Below the pieces are notes generated by a model. It was not told the DNA's origin. It worked only from the letters and a program-made list of their open reading frames with translations, and ran no database searches. 8,658 nt of DNA, taken from assembly GCA_937952135.1 (NCBI GenBank), contig CALFYL010000025.1, forward strand, positions 1 through 8,658. The letters are read 5' to 3'. Below are positions 1-6,438 of this stretch, piece after piece. A program made the translations under genes and the position numbers. Each line of letters starts with the position of its first letter. Within the stretch, counting starts at the first letter, position 1. Source of the stretch: an uncultured Planctomycetia bacterium (lineage in GTDB: Bacteria > Planctomycetota > UBA1135 > GCA-002686595).

Positions 1-1051
1 CGGGCAGCACACGCACGATCTGCGCGCGCAGCACGTCGATCGGAGCGCCCTGCGCATTGCTCACGCCCGAGAAGGCGAGGCTCTTCAGCGTGATCTGGGC
101 GCCGAGGGGCTTGCTCCGGAAGTCGACCCACAGCTCCACGCGCTCGCCGGGCGCGAGCGTGACGTACGGAAGTGTGAGCGGCGCCGCGAGCAGCCCGCCG
201 TCGTTCGCGATCGCCACCATCGGAGTGCCGTCGCTCCAGGCGAGCTTGTACACGCGTGCGGTCGAGGCGTTGACCAGGCGCAGGCGGTACACGCGCGTCG
301 CCGCGTTCAACACGAAGTTCGCGCGGCCGTTCACCAGGATCGTGCTTCCGACGAAGCCGTTCTGCATGTTCGTCGGCGCGAACTGCAGTTGGTTGTTCGA
401 GTCGAAATTGGCGTCCTGCAGCACGATCGGCACGTCGAAGTCGCCGCTCGGCAAGTCGAGCGCGCGCTCTTCGTCGTCGTGCACGATCAACGGTCCGGCC
501 AGTCCCATGTAGGCCTGGTAGCCCGTGCGCATGTCGGTGTGCGAGTGGTACCAGTACGTGCCGGCGCGGTTGCGCACCGTGAAGTCGTAGAGGTACGAGC
601 CGCCGCTCGGGAATTGATCGCGCGGGTGCCCGTCCATCGCGGCCGGAACGTCGAGTCCGTGCCAGTGCACGACGTGCGCTTCGGGCAGCTCGTTGCGAAC
701 GCTGACGAGCGCGCGCTGTCCGCGGTTCAAGCGCACGATCGGCCCGAGGTGCGAGCCCGTGAACGGCAGCAACGCGCCTGGCGGCCCGCCGACCTGCCGC
801 CCCGCGTATTGCCAAACCGTCGTTCTCGCGCCCGGCAGGACCTGCGCTGCGCCGACGCGCGCGCGCAGTTGCAACTGAACCGGCGCGAGTTGCTCGCCGT
901 AAGGCGGCAGCGGGCCGACGGTCACGGCCGATTGACCGCTCGCGCGTTGCGCGAGCGCGCCGCCGAGAGTCGCGCCGAGGCCAGCGCTCGCGGCGAGACC
1001 GAACGACTGGACGAGGAACTCGCGACGATCCTGGGGGGCTGCGGGATGCAT
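1..1051 (-). CDS. Multicopper oxidase, Tat-exported (C-terminus outside window)
   Basis: Reading inward from the ATG at 1051, 350 codons stay open to the left edge. The N-terminus carries a twin-arginine signal (RREFL at residues 9-13, then an Ala/Gly-rich segment to about residue 40), so the protein is probably folded with its copper and then exported. The first cupredoxin domain has both expected copper-ligand motifs: HWHG at 129-132 and WYHSH at 167-171, the latter followed by the family-typical GLAGPLIV at 183-190. These supply type 2/type 3 copper ligands in laccase/CueO/CotA-type oxidases, which oxidise phenols or metal ions and reduce O2 to water. A second cupredoxin domain runs from about 205 to the edge. 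The third domain, with the type 1 copper site and the HCH motif, lies outside the window, so catalytic competence and substrate class cannot be settled. The start is supported by a strong SD. It points away from the plus-strand genes and is separated from the upstream lipoprotein gene by a terminator, so it is probably transcribed on its own. Confidence 0.93.
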   Translation of the reverse strand, partial: MHPAAPQDRREFLVQSFGLAASAGLGATLGGALAQRASGQSAVTVGPLPPYGEQLAPVQLQLRARVGAAQVLPGARTTVWQYAGRQVGGPPGALLPFTGSHLGPIVRLNRGQRALVSVRNELPEAHVVHWHGLDVPAAMDGHPRDQFPSGGSYLYDFTVRNRAGTYWYHSHTDMRTGYQAYMGLAGPLIVHDDEERALDLPSGDFDVPIVLQDANFDSNNQLQFAPTNMQNGFVGSTILVNGRANFVLNAATRVYRLRLVNASTARVYKLAWSDGTPMVAIANDGGLLAAPLTLPYVTLAPGERVELWVDFRSKPLGAQITLKSLAFSGVSNAQGAPIDVLRAQIVRVLP

Positions 1052-1060
1052 GTCAGGGCA

Positions 1061-1068
1061 CTCCTTCC
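1061..1068 (-). promoter_or_regulatory. Strong ribosome binding site of the multicopper oxidase
   Basis: On the minus strand GGAAGGAG lies nine bases before the ATG at 1051. It fixes the start codon and, with the site before 6439, is one of only two clear SD sequences in the window. Confidence 0.75.
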
Positions 1069-1188
1069 GTGGGAGGATCGAGAGGTAGCACGCCCGAGTT
1101 CTTCCGCGCGACACGTCGCACTGCGTACTTCGCGTGGCTCTTAGAGAGCACGCCGAGCTTCGCCGACCTGGCGGAGCGCTCACCCGCC

Positions 1189-1226
1189 AAAAACGCGCGA
1201 GGCCCGGGTTTTCGCCCGAGCCCCGC
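1189..1226 (-). terminator. Intrinsic terminator after the DUF1579 lipoprotein gene
   Basis: Read on the minus strand, the arms 1226-1215 and 1208-1197 pair over 12 positions (two of them G-U) around the loop CGAAAA. Three bases later comes a run of five T (plus-strand A at 1189-1193). It starts 28 bases after the stop codon at 1254 and lies before the multicopper oxidase gene, so it should separate the two same-strand genes. The plus-strand reading has no T-run after the stem, so it is probably one-directional. Confidence 0.65.
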
Positions 1227-1253
1227 CGTTCGCCGCTTCGTTGCGTCCGCGGG

Positions 1254-1850
1254 TCAGAGCACGCGTTCGTAGACGATCTCCATCGCCTTCGTGCGCTCGC
1301 CGCCGTCCAGCTTGTAGGACGTCATCGTGTGACGGCTCGGGCTCTCGATCACGATCACTTCCTCGCTCGAGACGCGCTTCCCGGTGACCGGGTCGGTGTT
1401 CGTGCTCTTCATCTCGAAGGTCTTGCCGTCGGCCGAGCGCGGGCCGGACGAGATCATCACGGCCGTGGTCATGGTGTCGATCCACGTGCCGTAGTACTCG
1501 CCCGCCGCGACGTCGAAGCCCCACATGCCGACGCCCTTGAACGGCGCGCCGCCGGCGGTGCCTTCGAAGCGCTGCTCGAGGTGGCGGCCGTCGAGCACCC
1601 AGGTGTTCGTCATCGTGCCCGTGGACACGTCCGGCGGTGCGTCGGGCGACCAGTACATCGTTACGGTGGCCTTCCACGTGCCGACGAAGGCGTCGAGCGC
1701 GCGGTGTTCTTCGCCGGTCGTTCCGGCGCGTTGCCACGCGGCCATCATCTCTTCCATCGAGGCCTCGGCGCTGCCGTCGGAGTGCGAGGTCGAGGAACAG
1801 CCGAAGGAGAGCGCGGACACGAGAGCGAGCGAGAGGGTGAACTTGTTCAT
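1254..1850 (-). CDS. DUF1579-family lipoprotein
   Basis: A 198-residue protein. It begins with a short positively charged N-terminus, a hydrophobic stretch (residues 5-15) and a lipobox ending in FGC with the lipidated Cys at 18. The next residue is Ser, so outer-membrane sorting is plausible in a Gram-negative cell. A short Ser-rich linker follows, then a domain resembling DUF1579: HRALDAFVGTW at 49-59, NTWVLDGRHLEQRF at 82-95, GVGMWGFD at 106-113 and YYGTWID at 119-125. These are the characteristic elements of this lipocalin-like beta-barrel family, whose biochemical role is unknown. The frame stays open far upstream, but the Met at 1850 is chosen because it alone places a complete lipoprotein signal at the N-terminus, and upstream extension would overlap the divergent HutD-like gene. 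No SD precedes it; the leader is a pyrimidine run followed by ACC. It is probably monocistronic, with its own terminator. Confidence 0.88.
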   Translation of the reverse strand: MNKFTLSLALVSALSFGCSSTSHSDGSAEASMEEMMAAWQRAGTTGEEHRALDAFVGTWKATVTMYWSPDAPPDVSTGTMTNTWVLDGRHLEQRFEGTAGGAPFKGVGMWGFDVAAGEYYGTWIDTMTTAVMISSGPRSADGKTFEMKSTNTDPVTGKRVSSEEVIVIESPSRHTMTSYKLDGGERTKAMEIVYERVL

Positions 1851-1879
1851 GGTGAGAGGGAGAGAGTTCGCCAGTGCTC

Positions 1880-1901
1880 GAGCTGTTAGGCGGGAGCTGT
1901 T
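1880..1901. repeat. Paired 8-bp direct repeat in the divergent intergenic region
   Basis: GAGCTGTT occurs at 1880-1887 and again at 1894-1901, 14 bp apart start to start, each followed by a similar G-rich pentamer (AGGCG and GGGGG). The pair lies 30-51 bases upstream of the DUF1579 lipoprotein start on the minus strand. It may be a regulator site or part of the leader RNA. The copies are short and could be chance. Confidence 0.35.
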
Positions 1902-1953
1902 GGGGGTAGTGCGATCGGGCCGACGGCGAACAGCATAGAGGGCGTCGGTCGCG

Positions 1954-1959
1954 TACTCT
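1954..1959 (+). promoter_or_regulatory. Possible -10 element before the HutD-like gene
   Basis: TACTCT lies 35 bases before the HutD-like start at 1995 and 15 bases before an earlier ATG at 1975. It shares the pattern TACNCT with elements at 2682 and 7104. No recognisable -35 hexamer lies at the usual spacing. Confidence 0.3.
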
Positions 1960-1994
1960 CGGCCCCGCATCAACATGACGAAGACGATCCACGC

Positions 1995-2645
1995 ATGAGC
2001 GGCGCGCGAAGAGTGACGGTCCTGGGCCCCGAAGCCGCGGTGCGCCAGCCGTGGAGGAATGGGCGCGGCGAAACCGAGGAACTCGCAATCTGGCCGGAAG
2101 GTGCCTCCTTCGCCCGCGGCGAGTTCGACGCGCGCATTTCGACGGCGCGCGTGTCGGAGTCCGGACCGTTCTCGACCTTCGCGGGCTTCGAGCGCGTGCT
2201 CGTCGCCCTCGACGGCGAAGGCCTGCTTCTCACGCACGGCGCCGATGCACCGCGCGCGCGACTGCGGCGGCTCGAGCCCTATCGCTTCGCCGGCGAGTGG
2301 ACCACCAGCGGCGAGCTCGTCGGCGGACCGCTCCGCGATTTCAACGTGTTCACGCGCCGCGGAGTGCTGCGCGCCGAGGTGCAGATGGCGCAGCTCGGCC
2401 GACGGCGCTTGCGCGAGGCGCTCGAGGCGACGCACGCGTTCGTGCATGTGCTCGTCGGCTCGCTCACGGCGCGCGTCACCGGCGAGGAGGAGCCTTTCGA
2501 GCTGGGCGCGCGCTTTTCGTTGCGCATCGACCGCGCGCGCTCCGCCGACGAAGTCGAACTCGCGGGCGGAACGGACGATGCCGCCGCGCTCGTCGTGCGC
2601 TTGATCGGCGCGGAAAACACGGCCGCGGCGCCCGATCGGCGCTGA
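1995..2645 (+). CDS. HutD/Ves-family cupin protein
   Basis: A 216-residue soluble protein with no signal peptide. Family landmarks appear in order: PWRNGRGETEEL at 19-30 (the family's PW-NGGG-T-E motif, here with Arg in place of one Gly at 24), ARISTARVSESGPFSTFAGFER at 46-67 (corresponding to the S-A-V-..GPFS-F-G--R block), a central LDGEGLLL turn at 72-79, and PYRFAGEW at 95-102 followed by GGPLRDFNVFTRRG at 110-123. This matches the double-cupin HutD/Ves family, associated with histidine utilisation in some proteobacteria and with cold-induced Ves in E. coli; its biochemical function is poorly defined. No hut genes are present here, so I give no hut symbol. The start has no SD; its ATG overlaps the TGA of a tiny upstream reading frame at 1975-1998. 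The gene is divergent from the lipoprotein gene and ends 54 bp before the ABC operon, so co-transcription is possible. Confidence 0.85.
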   Translation: MSGARRVTVLGPEAAVRQPWRNGRGETEELAIWPEGASFARGEFDARISTARVSESGPFSTFAGFERVLVALDGEGLLLTHGADAPRARLRRLEPYRFAGEWTTSGELVGGPLRDFNVFTRRGVLRAEVQMAQLGRRRLREALEATHAFVHVLVGSLTARVTGEEEPFELGARFSLRIDRARSADEVELAGGTDDAAALVVRLIGAENTAAAPDRR

Positions 2646-2681
2646 AGGGAGCCGCTGCTTCGAGCCGGGCGAGCCAAGCCC

Positions 2682-2687
2682 TACACT
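2682..2687 (+). promoter_or_regulatory. Possible -10 element of the ABC exporter operon
   Basis: TACACT matches TATAAT at four of six positions and ends 12 bases before the ATPase start. At the usual distance, transcription would begin about six bases before the ATG, giving an almost leaderless mRNA, which fits the absence of an SD. The position where a -35 would sit (2659-2664, TTCGAG, 17-bp spacer) is a poor match. Confidence 0.4.
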
Positions 2688-2699
2688 CGCGGGTTCACC

Positions 2700-3401
2700 A
2701 TGCTCGAAGCCCTCCAGCTCACCAAGCGCTTCCAGGAGCGCCTCGCCGTCGACGGACTGCAGTTGCGCGTTGCGCCGGGCGAGATCTACGCCCTGCTCGG
2801 CCCCAACGGCGCCGGCAAGACGACCACGATCAACATGTTCCTGGGCTTCCTCGCGCCCGACGGCGGCGAAGCGAAGGTGTGCGGGGTGAGCGTGGCCGCC
2901 GATCCGGTCGGCGCGCGGCGCAAGCTCGCGTACATCCCCGAGCAGGTCGCGCTCTATCCGCGCTTCACCGGCGTCGAGAACCTCGACTACTTCAGCGCGC
3001 TCGGCGGCAAGTCGCACACGCGCGCGGAGCTGTACGAACTGCTCGAGGGCGCGGGCTTGCCGCGCGCGGCGGCGGAGCGGCGCGTCGGCACGTACTCGAA
3101 GGGCATGCGACAAAAAGTCGGCATCGCGCTCGCGCTCGCGACGGGCGCGAAGGCGCTGTTGCTCGACGAGCCGACCTCGGGCCTCGACCCCGCCGCGAGC
3201 CACGAGTTCTCGCGGCTGCTGCGGCGGCTGGCGAAGGACGGCGTCGCGATCCTCATGGCGACGCACGATCTGTTTCGAGCGCGCGAGGACGCGTCGCACG
3301 TCGGCATCCTGCTCGGCGGCAAGCTCGTGGCGGAGTTCACGAAGGACCAGCTCGAGGGCGAGGACCTCGAAGCGCTGTACCTCGAGAAGTTGCGCGCATG
3401 A
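2700..3401 (+). CDS. ABC transporter ATP-binding protein (ABC-2 exporter)
   Basis: A 233-residue nucleotide-binding subunit with every ATPase motif intact: Walker A GPNGAGKTT at 34-42, Q-loop Gln82 in YIPEQ, signature YSKGMRQKV at 132-140 (the variant usual in ABC-2-type ATPases such as the NatA group), Walker B ALLLDEP at 152-158 with Glu157 as catalytic base, D-loop SGLD at 160-163, and the switch His189 in ATHD. It should dimerise in the cytoplasm and power the two membrane proteins encoded immediately downstream. The length is short for an ABC-2 ATPase, with no C-terminal regulatory extension. The start is at the first Met, which opens directly into the canonical first strand (LEALQLTKRF). 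No SD is visible. Its TGA overlaps the ATG of permease 1 (ATGA), indicating translational coupling. Confidence 0.96.
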   Translation: MLEALQLTKRFQERLAVDGLQLRVAPGEIYALLGPNGAGKTTTINMFLGFLAPDGGEAKVCGVSVAADPVGARRKLAYIPEQVALYPRFTGVENLDYFSALGGKSHTRAELYELLEGAGLPRAAAERRVGTYSKGMRQKVGIALALATGAKALLLDEPTSGLDPAASHEFSRLLRRLAKDGVAILMATHDLFRAREDASHVGILLGGKLVAEFTKDQLEGEDLEALYLEKLRA

Positions 3402-4822
3402 TCGCTTCGATCGCTCGCAAGGAGTTCGTCGACGCCTGGCGCGACGGACGGTTTCGGCTCGGTGCGGTGCTGATGGCGCTCTTGTTCGCGACGGCGAGCC
3501 TGCTCGCCTGGGGCCAGACCGAGCGCACGCGCGCGGAACGCGCGGCCGCGGCGGCGCTCGAACGCGAGAACTGGCTCGAGCAAGGCGAGAAGAACTCGCA
3601 CTCCGCGGGTCACTACGGCGTGAACGTGTTCAAGCCCGTGGCGCCGCTCTCGCTCTTCGACCGCGGCATCGAACCCTTCGTGGGCACGACGCTGTTCCTC
3701 GAAGCGCACCGCCAAAACCAGGCGGCCTTCGTTCCGGCGCAGGACGCGACCGCGATGCGCCGCTTCGGCGAACTGACCGCGGCGGCCGGGCTGCAACTGC
3801 TCGCCCCGCTCTTGATCGTGCTGCTCGCCTTCGGCGCGGTCGCGGGCGAGCGCGAGCGCGGCACGTTGCGCCAAGTGCTCAGCCTCGGAGTCACCGGCCG
3901 CTCGCTGGCGCTCGGCAAGACGCTCGGCCTCGGCCTTGCGCTCGCAACTCTGCTCGCGCCGCTCGGAATCCTCGGCGTTTTCGTGCTGGCGAACTCCGAG
4001 GTCGAAGCGTCGTACGGCCTGTGGGCGCGCGCCGGCGGCCTCGCGCTCGCGTACGGGCTCTACCTCGCCGCGGTGCTCCTCGGCAGCGTCACGGTCTCCG
4101 CGCTGGCGCCGAACGGTCGCAGCGCGCTCGCGATCCTGCTCTCGCTGTGGGCCGCCGCGTGCGTGATCGCGCCGCGGCTCGCGAACGACGTCGTGCACGA
4201 GAAGCTGCCGACGCCGCTGCTCGCGGAGTTCGAGAAGGAGCTGAGCACCGACTTGCAGCAGGGCCTCGACGGTCACGATCCGCGCACGAAGCAGATGGAG
4301 GACTTCACGCAGGCCACGCTGACCAAGCACGGCGTCGCGCGCGTCGAAGACCTGCCGTTCAATTTCTACGGGCTCGCGATGCTCGAGAGCGAGCGCTTGG
4401 CGAGCGAGGTCTTCGACCACCATTTCGGCAAGCTCTGGGACCGCATCGAGGAGCAGGACCGCGCCGTCGCGCTCGGCGGCGTCGCCGCGCCCTTGCTCGC
4501 GTTGCGCTCGGCGTCGATGGCGCTCGCGGGCACGGATTTCACTCACCACCGGCACTTCGCGGTCGCGGCCGAAGCGCACCGGCGCGAGTTCGTTCGCGTG
4601 CTCAACGAGGACTTGATGAACAACGCGCGGCCCGGCGACCACGGCTACGTCGCGGGGCGCGCGCTGTGGGAGCAGCTCCCCGAGTTCAAGCTCGCGCCGC
4701 TGTCCGCCGAGCGCGCGCTCGAGCGTGCCAAGCTCGGCCTCGCGATCCTCGCCGCATGGGTCGTCGCGACGCTCGTCGCCCTCGTCGCGGCCTCGGGCCG
4801 CTTGCGCGTGGACGTCGCATGA
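3398..4822 (+). CDS. ABC-2 permease subunit 1, DUF3526-like
   Basis: A 474-residue membrane protein with the layout of large-loop ABC-2 permeases: an N-terminal helix at about 20-38, a first periplasmic loop of roughly 90 residues, helices at about 130-149, 176-198, 212-233 and 241-258, a second periplasmic domain of about 185 residues (260-445), and a last helix at about 446-465. Between helices 2 and 3 lies the cytoplasmic segment GERERGTLRQVLSLG (150-164), the conserved charged turn of this permease group. The second domain ends in a His-rich stretch, DFTHHRHF at 380-387. Start and stop both overlap the neighbouring genes by four bases, so it belongs to one translationally coupled operon and most likely pairs with permease 2. 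The substrate is unknown; lipids, peptides and metallophores all remain possible. The family assignment rests on overall layout and remembered motifs. Confidence 0.9.
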   Translation: MIASIARKEFVDAWRDGRFRLGAVLMALLFATASLLAWGQTERTRAERAAAAALERENWLEQGEKNSHSAGHYGVNVFKPVAPLSLFDRGIEPFVGTTLFLEAHRQNQAAFVPAQDATAMRRFGELTAAAGLQLLAPLLIVLLAFGAVAGERERGTLRQVLSLGVTGRSLALGKTLGLGLALATLLAPLGILGVFVLANSEVEASYGLWARAGGLALAYGLYLAAVLLGSVTVSALAPNGRSALAILLSLWAAACVIAPRLANDVVHEKLPTPLLAEFEKELSTDLQQGLDGHDPRTKQMEDFTQATLTKHGVARVEDLPFNFYGLAMLESERLASEVFDHHFGKLWDRIEEQDRAVALGGVAAPLLALRSASMALAGTDFTHHRHFAVAAEAHRREFVRVLNEDLMNNARPGDHGYVAGRALWEQLPEFKLAPLSAERALERAKLGLAILAAWVVATLVALVAASGRLRVDVA

Positions 4823-6207
4823 AAACGCTTGCCTACGAGATCCAGTTGCTCCTGCGCGACCGCGCCGCGTGGGTGTTGACCGCGCTGTTCGCCTTCGTGC
4901 TCGTGTACGCGCTCAACCAGGGTGTCGAGCTCGCCGAGCGCCAGCGCGAGTCCGCGAAGACCGTGCTCGACGCGTCGAGGACCTTCGACGGCCAGGTGCG
5001 CGAGGCCCTCGCGCGCCAGGCGATCGACCCGCGCCAGCTCGCGCGCCAGCCGCTCTCAGCCGTGCTTCCGCCCGCCCCGCTGCCGCTGCTCGCGGTGGGG
5101 CAAGCCGACCTCACTCCGGCCTTCGAGGCCGTCAGCCTCTGGCGCCTCCAAACGCCGACCGACGCTCGCGTCGAGATCGAGAACCCGTCGCGCCTGCTCG
5201 CGGGCCGCTTCGATCTCGCCTTCGTGCTCGTGTGGCTGTTTCCGCTGTTCTTGCTCGCGCTCGCCTATGACTTGCTCGCCGGCGACCGCGAGAGCGGCGT
5301 GTTGCGCATGGTGCTCTCGCGCGGGGTTTCGCCGCGCAAATGGCTCGCGATCCGCGCCCTCGCGCGCGGCGCGCCGATCCTGGCGCTCGCACTCGCGGCG
5401 ACGTGGATGAGCGCGAGCTGGGGCGGGGTCGCGGCGGATACGTCGAACGCGCGACTCTTGTACGCCTGCGGCGTGGTCGCGGCCTACGGCGTGTTCTGGC
5501 TCGCCATCGCTGCGCTCGTGAATGGTCTCGCGCGCAGCGCCGCGGCGGCGGCGACCGCGGTGGGGGCGGTGTGGGTCACGGTCGTGCTCGTGGTCCCGAC
5601 CCTGCTCAACGTCGTCGTCGAGAGCTTGCACCCGATGCCGTCGCGCGCGGAGCTCGTCGCCTCGGCGCGCGAGGCTTCGGGCGACGCCGAGCGCCGCGGA
5701 AACGAAGTGCTGAACTCGTTCTACCGCGACCATCCCGAACTCGCGCCGCCGGGCATGCAGGTCGACTTCGCACAGCGCATCCTGGCCGTGCAGGACGAGA
5801 TTCGCGGGTCGATGGACCCCGTGCGCCTCGAGTTCGACTCACAGCTCGCGGCGCAGCAGGAGCTCGTCGAGCTGTGGCGTTTCGCCTCGCCCGCGATCGC
5901 AGCGCACGAGGCGCTCACCGACCTCGCGGGCACCGGTTACTGGCGCCACCGCGCCTTCCGCGACCAGGTCGAGGGCTTCAAGCAGAGCGTCTACGACTTC
6001 TACAGCCCGCGCATCCACAAGAACCGGCCGCTGACGAAGAGCGACGTCGCCGAGCTTCCGCGCTTCGAGTTCGCCGAGGAGCCCGTCGAGCGCTGGACCT
6101 CGCGCGTCACGCTCTCGATCGCCGGCATGCTCGCCCTCGCCCTGCTCGCGGCGCTGCTCGCCGGCTCGCGTCTCTCCGCGCGCAAGCTCGCGGCGAGCTC
6201 GAGCTAG
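4819..6207 (+). CDS. ABC-2 permease subunit 2, DUF3526-like
   Basis: A 462-residue paralogue of the preceding permease. Helices fall at about 17-34, 133-154, 183-200, 213-235, 242-265 and 430-449, with a periplasmic loop at 35-132 and a larger periplasmic domain at 266-429. Matching segments include the cytoplasmic turn GDRESGVLRMVLSRGV (155-170), a Pro-containing exit from helix 5 (VVPTLLNVVVESL, 258-270) and AGTGYWRHRAF (370-380), which corresponds to the AGTDFTHHRHF block of permease 1. The His cluster is reduced here to one His. The frame is open far upstream of 4819, but the Met there is chosen because it starts the first helix and forms the ATGA overlap with the upstream stop; no SD is visible. 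It is the last gene of the operon, with 231 bp of non-coding sequence behind it. The product is predicted to be an inner-membrane partner in a heterodimeric exporter. Confidence 0.9.
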   Translation: MKTLAYEIQLLLRDRAAWVLTALFAFVLVYALNQGVELAERQRESAKTVLDASRTFDGQVREALARQAIDPRQLARQPLSAVLPPAPLPLLAVGQADLTPAFEAVSLWRLQTPTDARVEIENPSRLLAGRFDLAFVLVWLFPLFLLALAYDLLAGDRESGVLRMVLSRGVSPRKWLAIRALARGAPILALALAATWMSASWGGVAADTSNARLLYACGVVAAYGVFWLAIAALVNGLARSAAAAATAVGAVWVTVVLVVPTLLNVVVESLHPMPSRAELVASAREASGDAERRGNEVLNSFYRDHPELAPPGMQVDFAQRILAVQDEIRGSMDPVRLEFDSQLAAQQELVELWRFASPAIAAHEALTDLAGTGYWRHRAFRDQVEGFKQSVYDFYSPRIHKNRPLTKSDVAELPRFEFAEEPVERWTSRVTLSIAGMLALALLAALLAGSRLSARKLAASSS

Positions 6208-6224
6208 CGAGGCCAGACTGCTCG

Positions 6225-6238
6225 GCGCCGCGCGGCGC
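6225..6238. repeat. GC palindrome downstream of the ABC operon
   Basis: A perfect 14-bp palindrome (GCGCCGC / GCGGCGC) begins 17 bases after the permease 2 stop. It can form a hairpin only by opening its centre and has no T-run behind it, so it could slow polymerase or protect the 3' end but is not a standard intrinsic terminator. Confidence 0.3.
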
Positions 6239-6282
6239 GTGCGAACGAAATGCGAGTTTGCGCGACCCGGCGTAGCCACCGT

Positions 6283-6296
6283 CGCGCGATCGCGCG
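6283..6296. repeat. Perfect 14-bp palindrome CGCGCG-AT-CGCGCG
   Basis: This lies in the 231-bp gap between the ABC operon and the propeller gene. It is self-complementary over its full length and contains GCGATCGC. It could be a dimeric regulator site, but short palindromes of this composition are expected in GC-rich DNA. The rest of the gap (6208-6438) shows no gene and no clear promoter. Confidence 0.25.
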
Positions 6297-6416
6297 CGGC
6301 GTGCTCGCGGGCGCGTCGCCGCAATCAACGTCCGTGGATGGGCGCGCTCACACCTTCGCGACACCGCGTTTTGCAGGGCGCTGCCTGTTGGAGCCGAGCG
6401 TCGTCCCTGGCCTGAT

Positions 6417-6437
6417 GGGTCCACCGAAGGAGGACCC
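6417..6437 (+). promoter_or_regulatory. Ribosome binding site inside a small hairpin before the propeller gene
   Basis: The SD AAGGAGG occupies 6427-6433, five bases before the ATG at 6439. A perfect 6-bp inverted repeat surrounds it: GGGTCC at 6417-6422 and GGACCC at 6432-6437, with a nine-base loop. The last two G of the SD lie in the stem and the rest in the loop. If C6438 is bulged, A6415-T6416 can also pair with the first two bases of the start codon. Confidence 0.5.
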
Positions 6438-6438
6438 C

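Noticed and set aside
380..387. Loss of oxidase function because the type 1 copper motifs are absent
   Set aside because: The open frame simply runs off the left edge before the third cupredoxin domain. Absence from the window says nothing about the gene.
1254..3299. Very long minus-strand frame (681 codons) covering the HutD-like gene and most of the ATPase gene
   Set aside because: Only its last 199 codons (1850-1254) are the lipoprotein. The rest is antisense to two genes with clear family motifs and has the Arg/Ala/Glu-heavy composition typical of shadow frames in GC-rich DNA.
2051..3397. Plus-strand open frame running into permease 1 from far upstream
   Set aside because: It overlaps the HutD-like and ATPase genes in another frame and is Arg-rich without motifs. 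The real permease begins at 3398 with an ATGA overlap and a proper first membrane helix.
2987..4642. 551-codon minus-strand frame opposite the ATPase and permease 1
   Set aside because: It is antisense to well-supported genes and consists mostly of Arg/Glu/Ala/His runs.
4021..4818. Upstream extension of permease 2
   Set aside because: It lies in the wrong frame over permease 1 and is Arg/Ala-rich with no motif. The Met at 4819 gives the expected N-terminal helix.
6225..6238. GC palindrome as the ABC operon terminator
   Set aside because: No T-run follows on either strand, and as a gapless palindrome it makes a poor hairpin. It is kept only as a low-confidence repeat.
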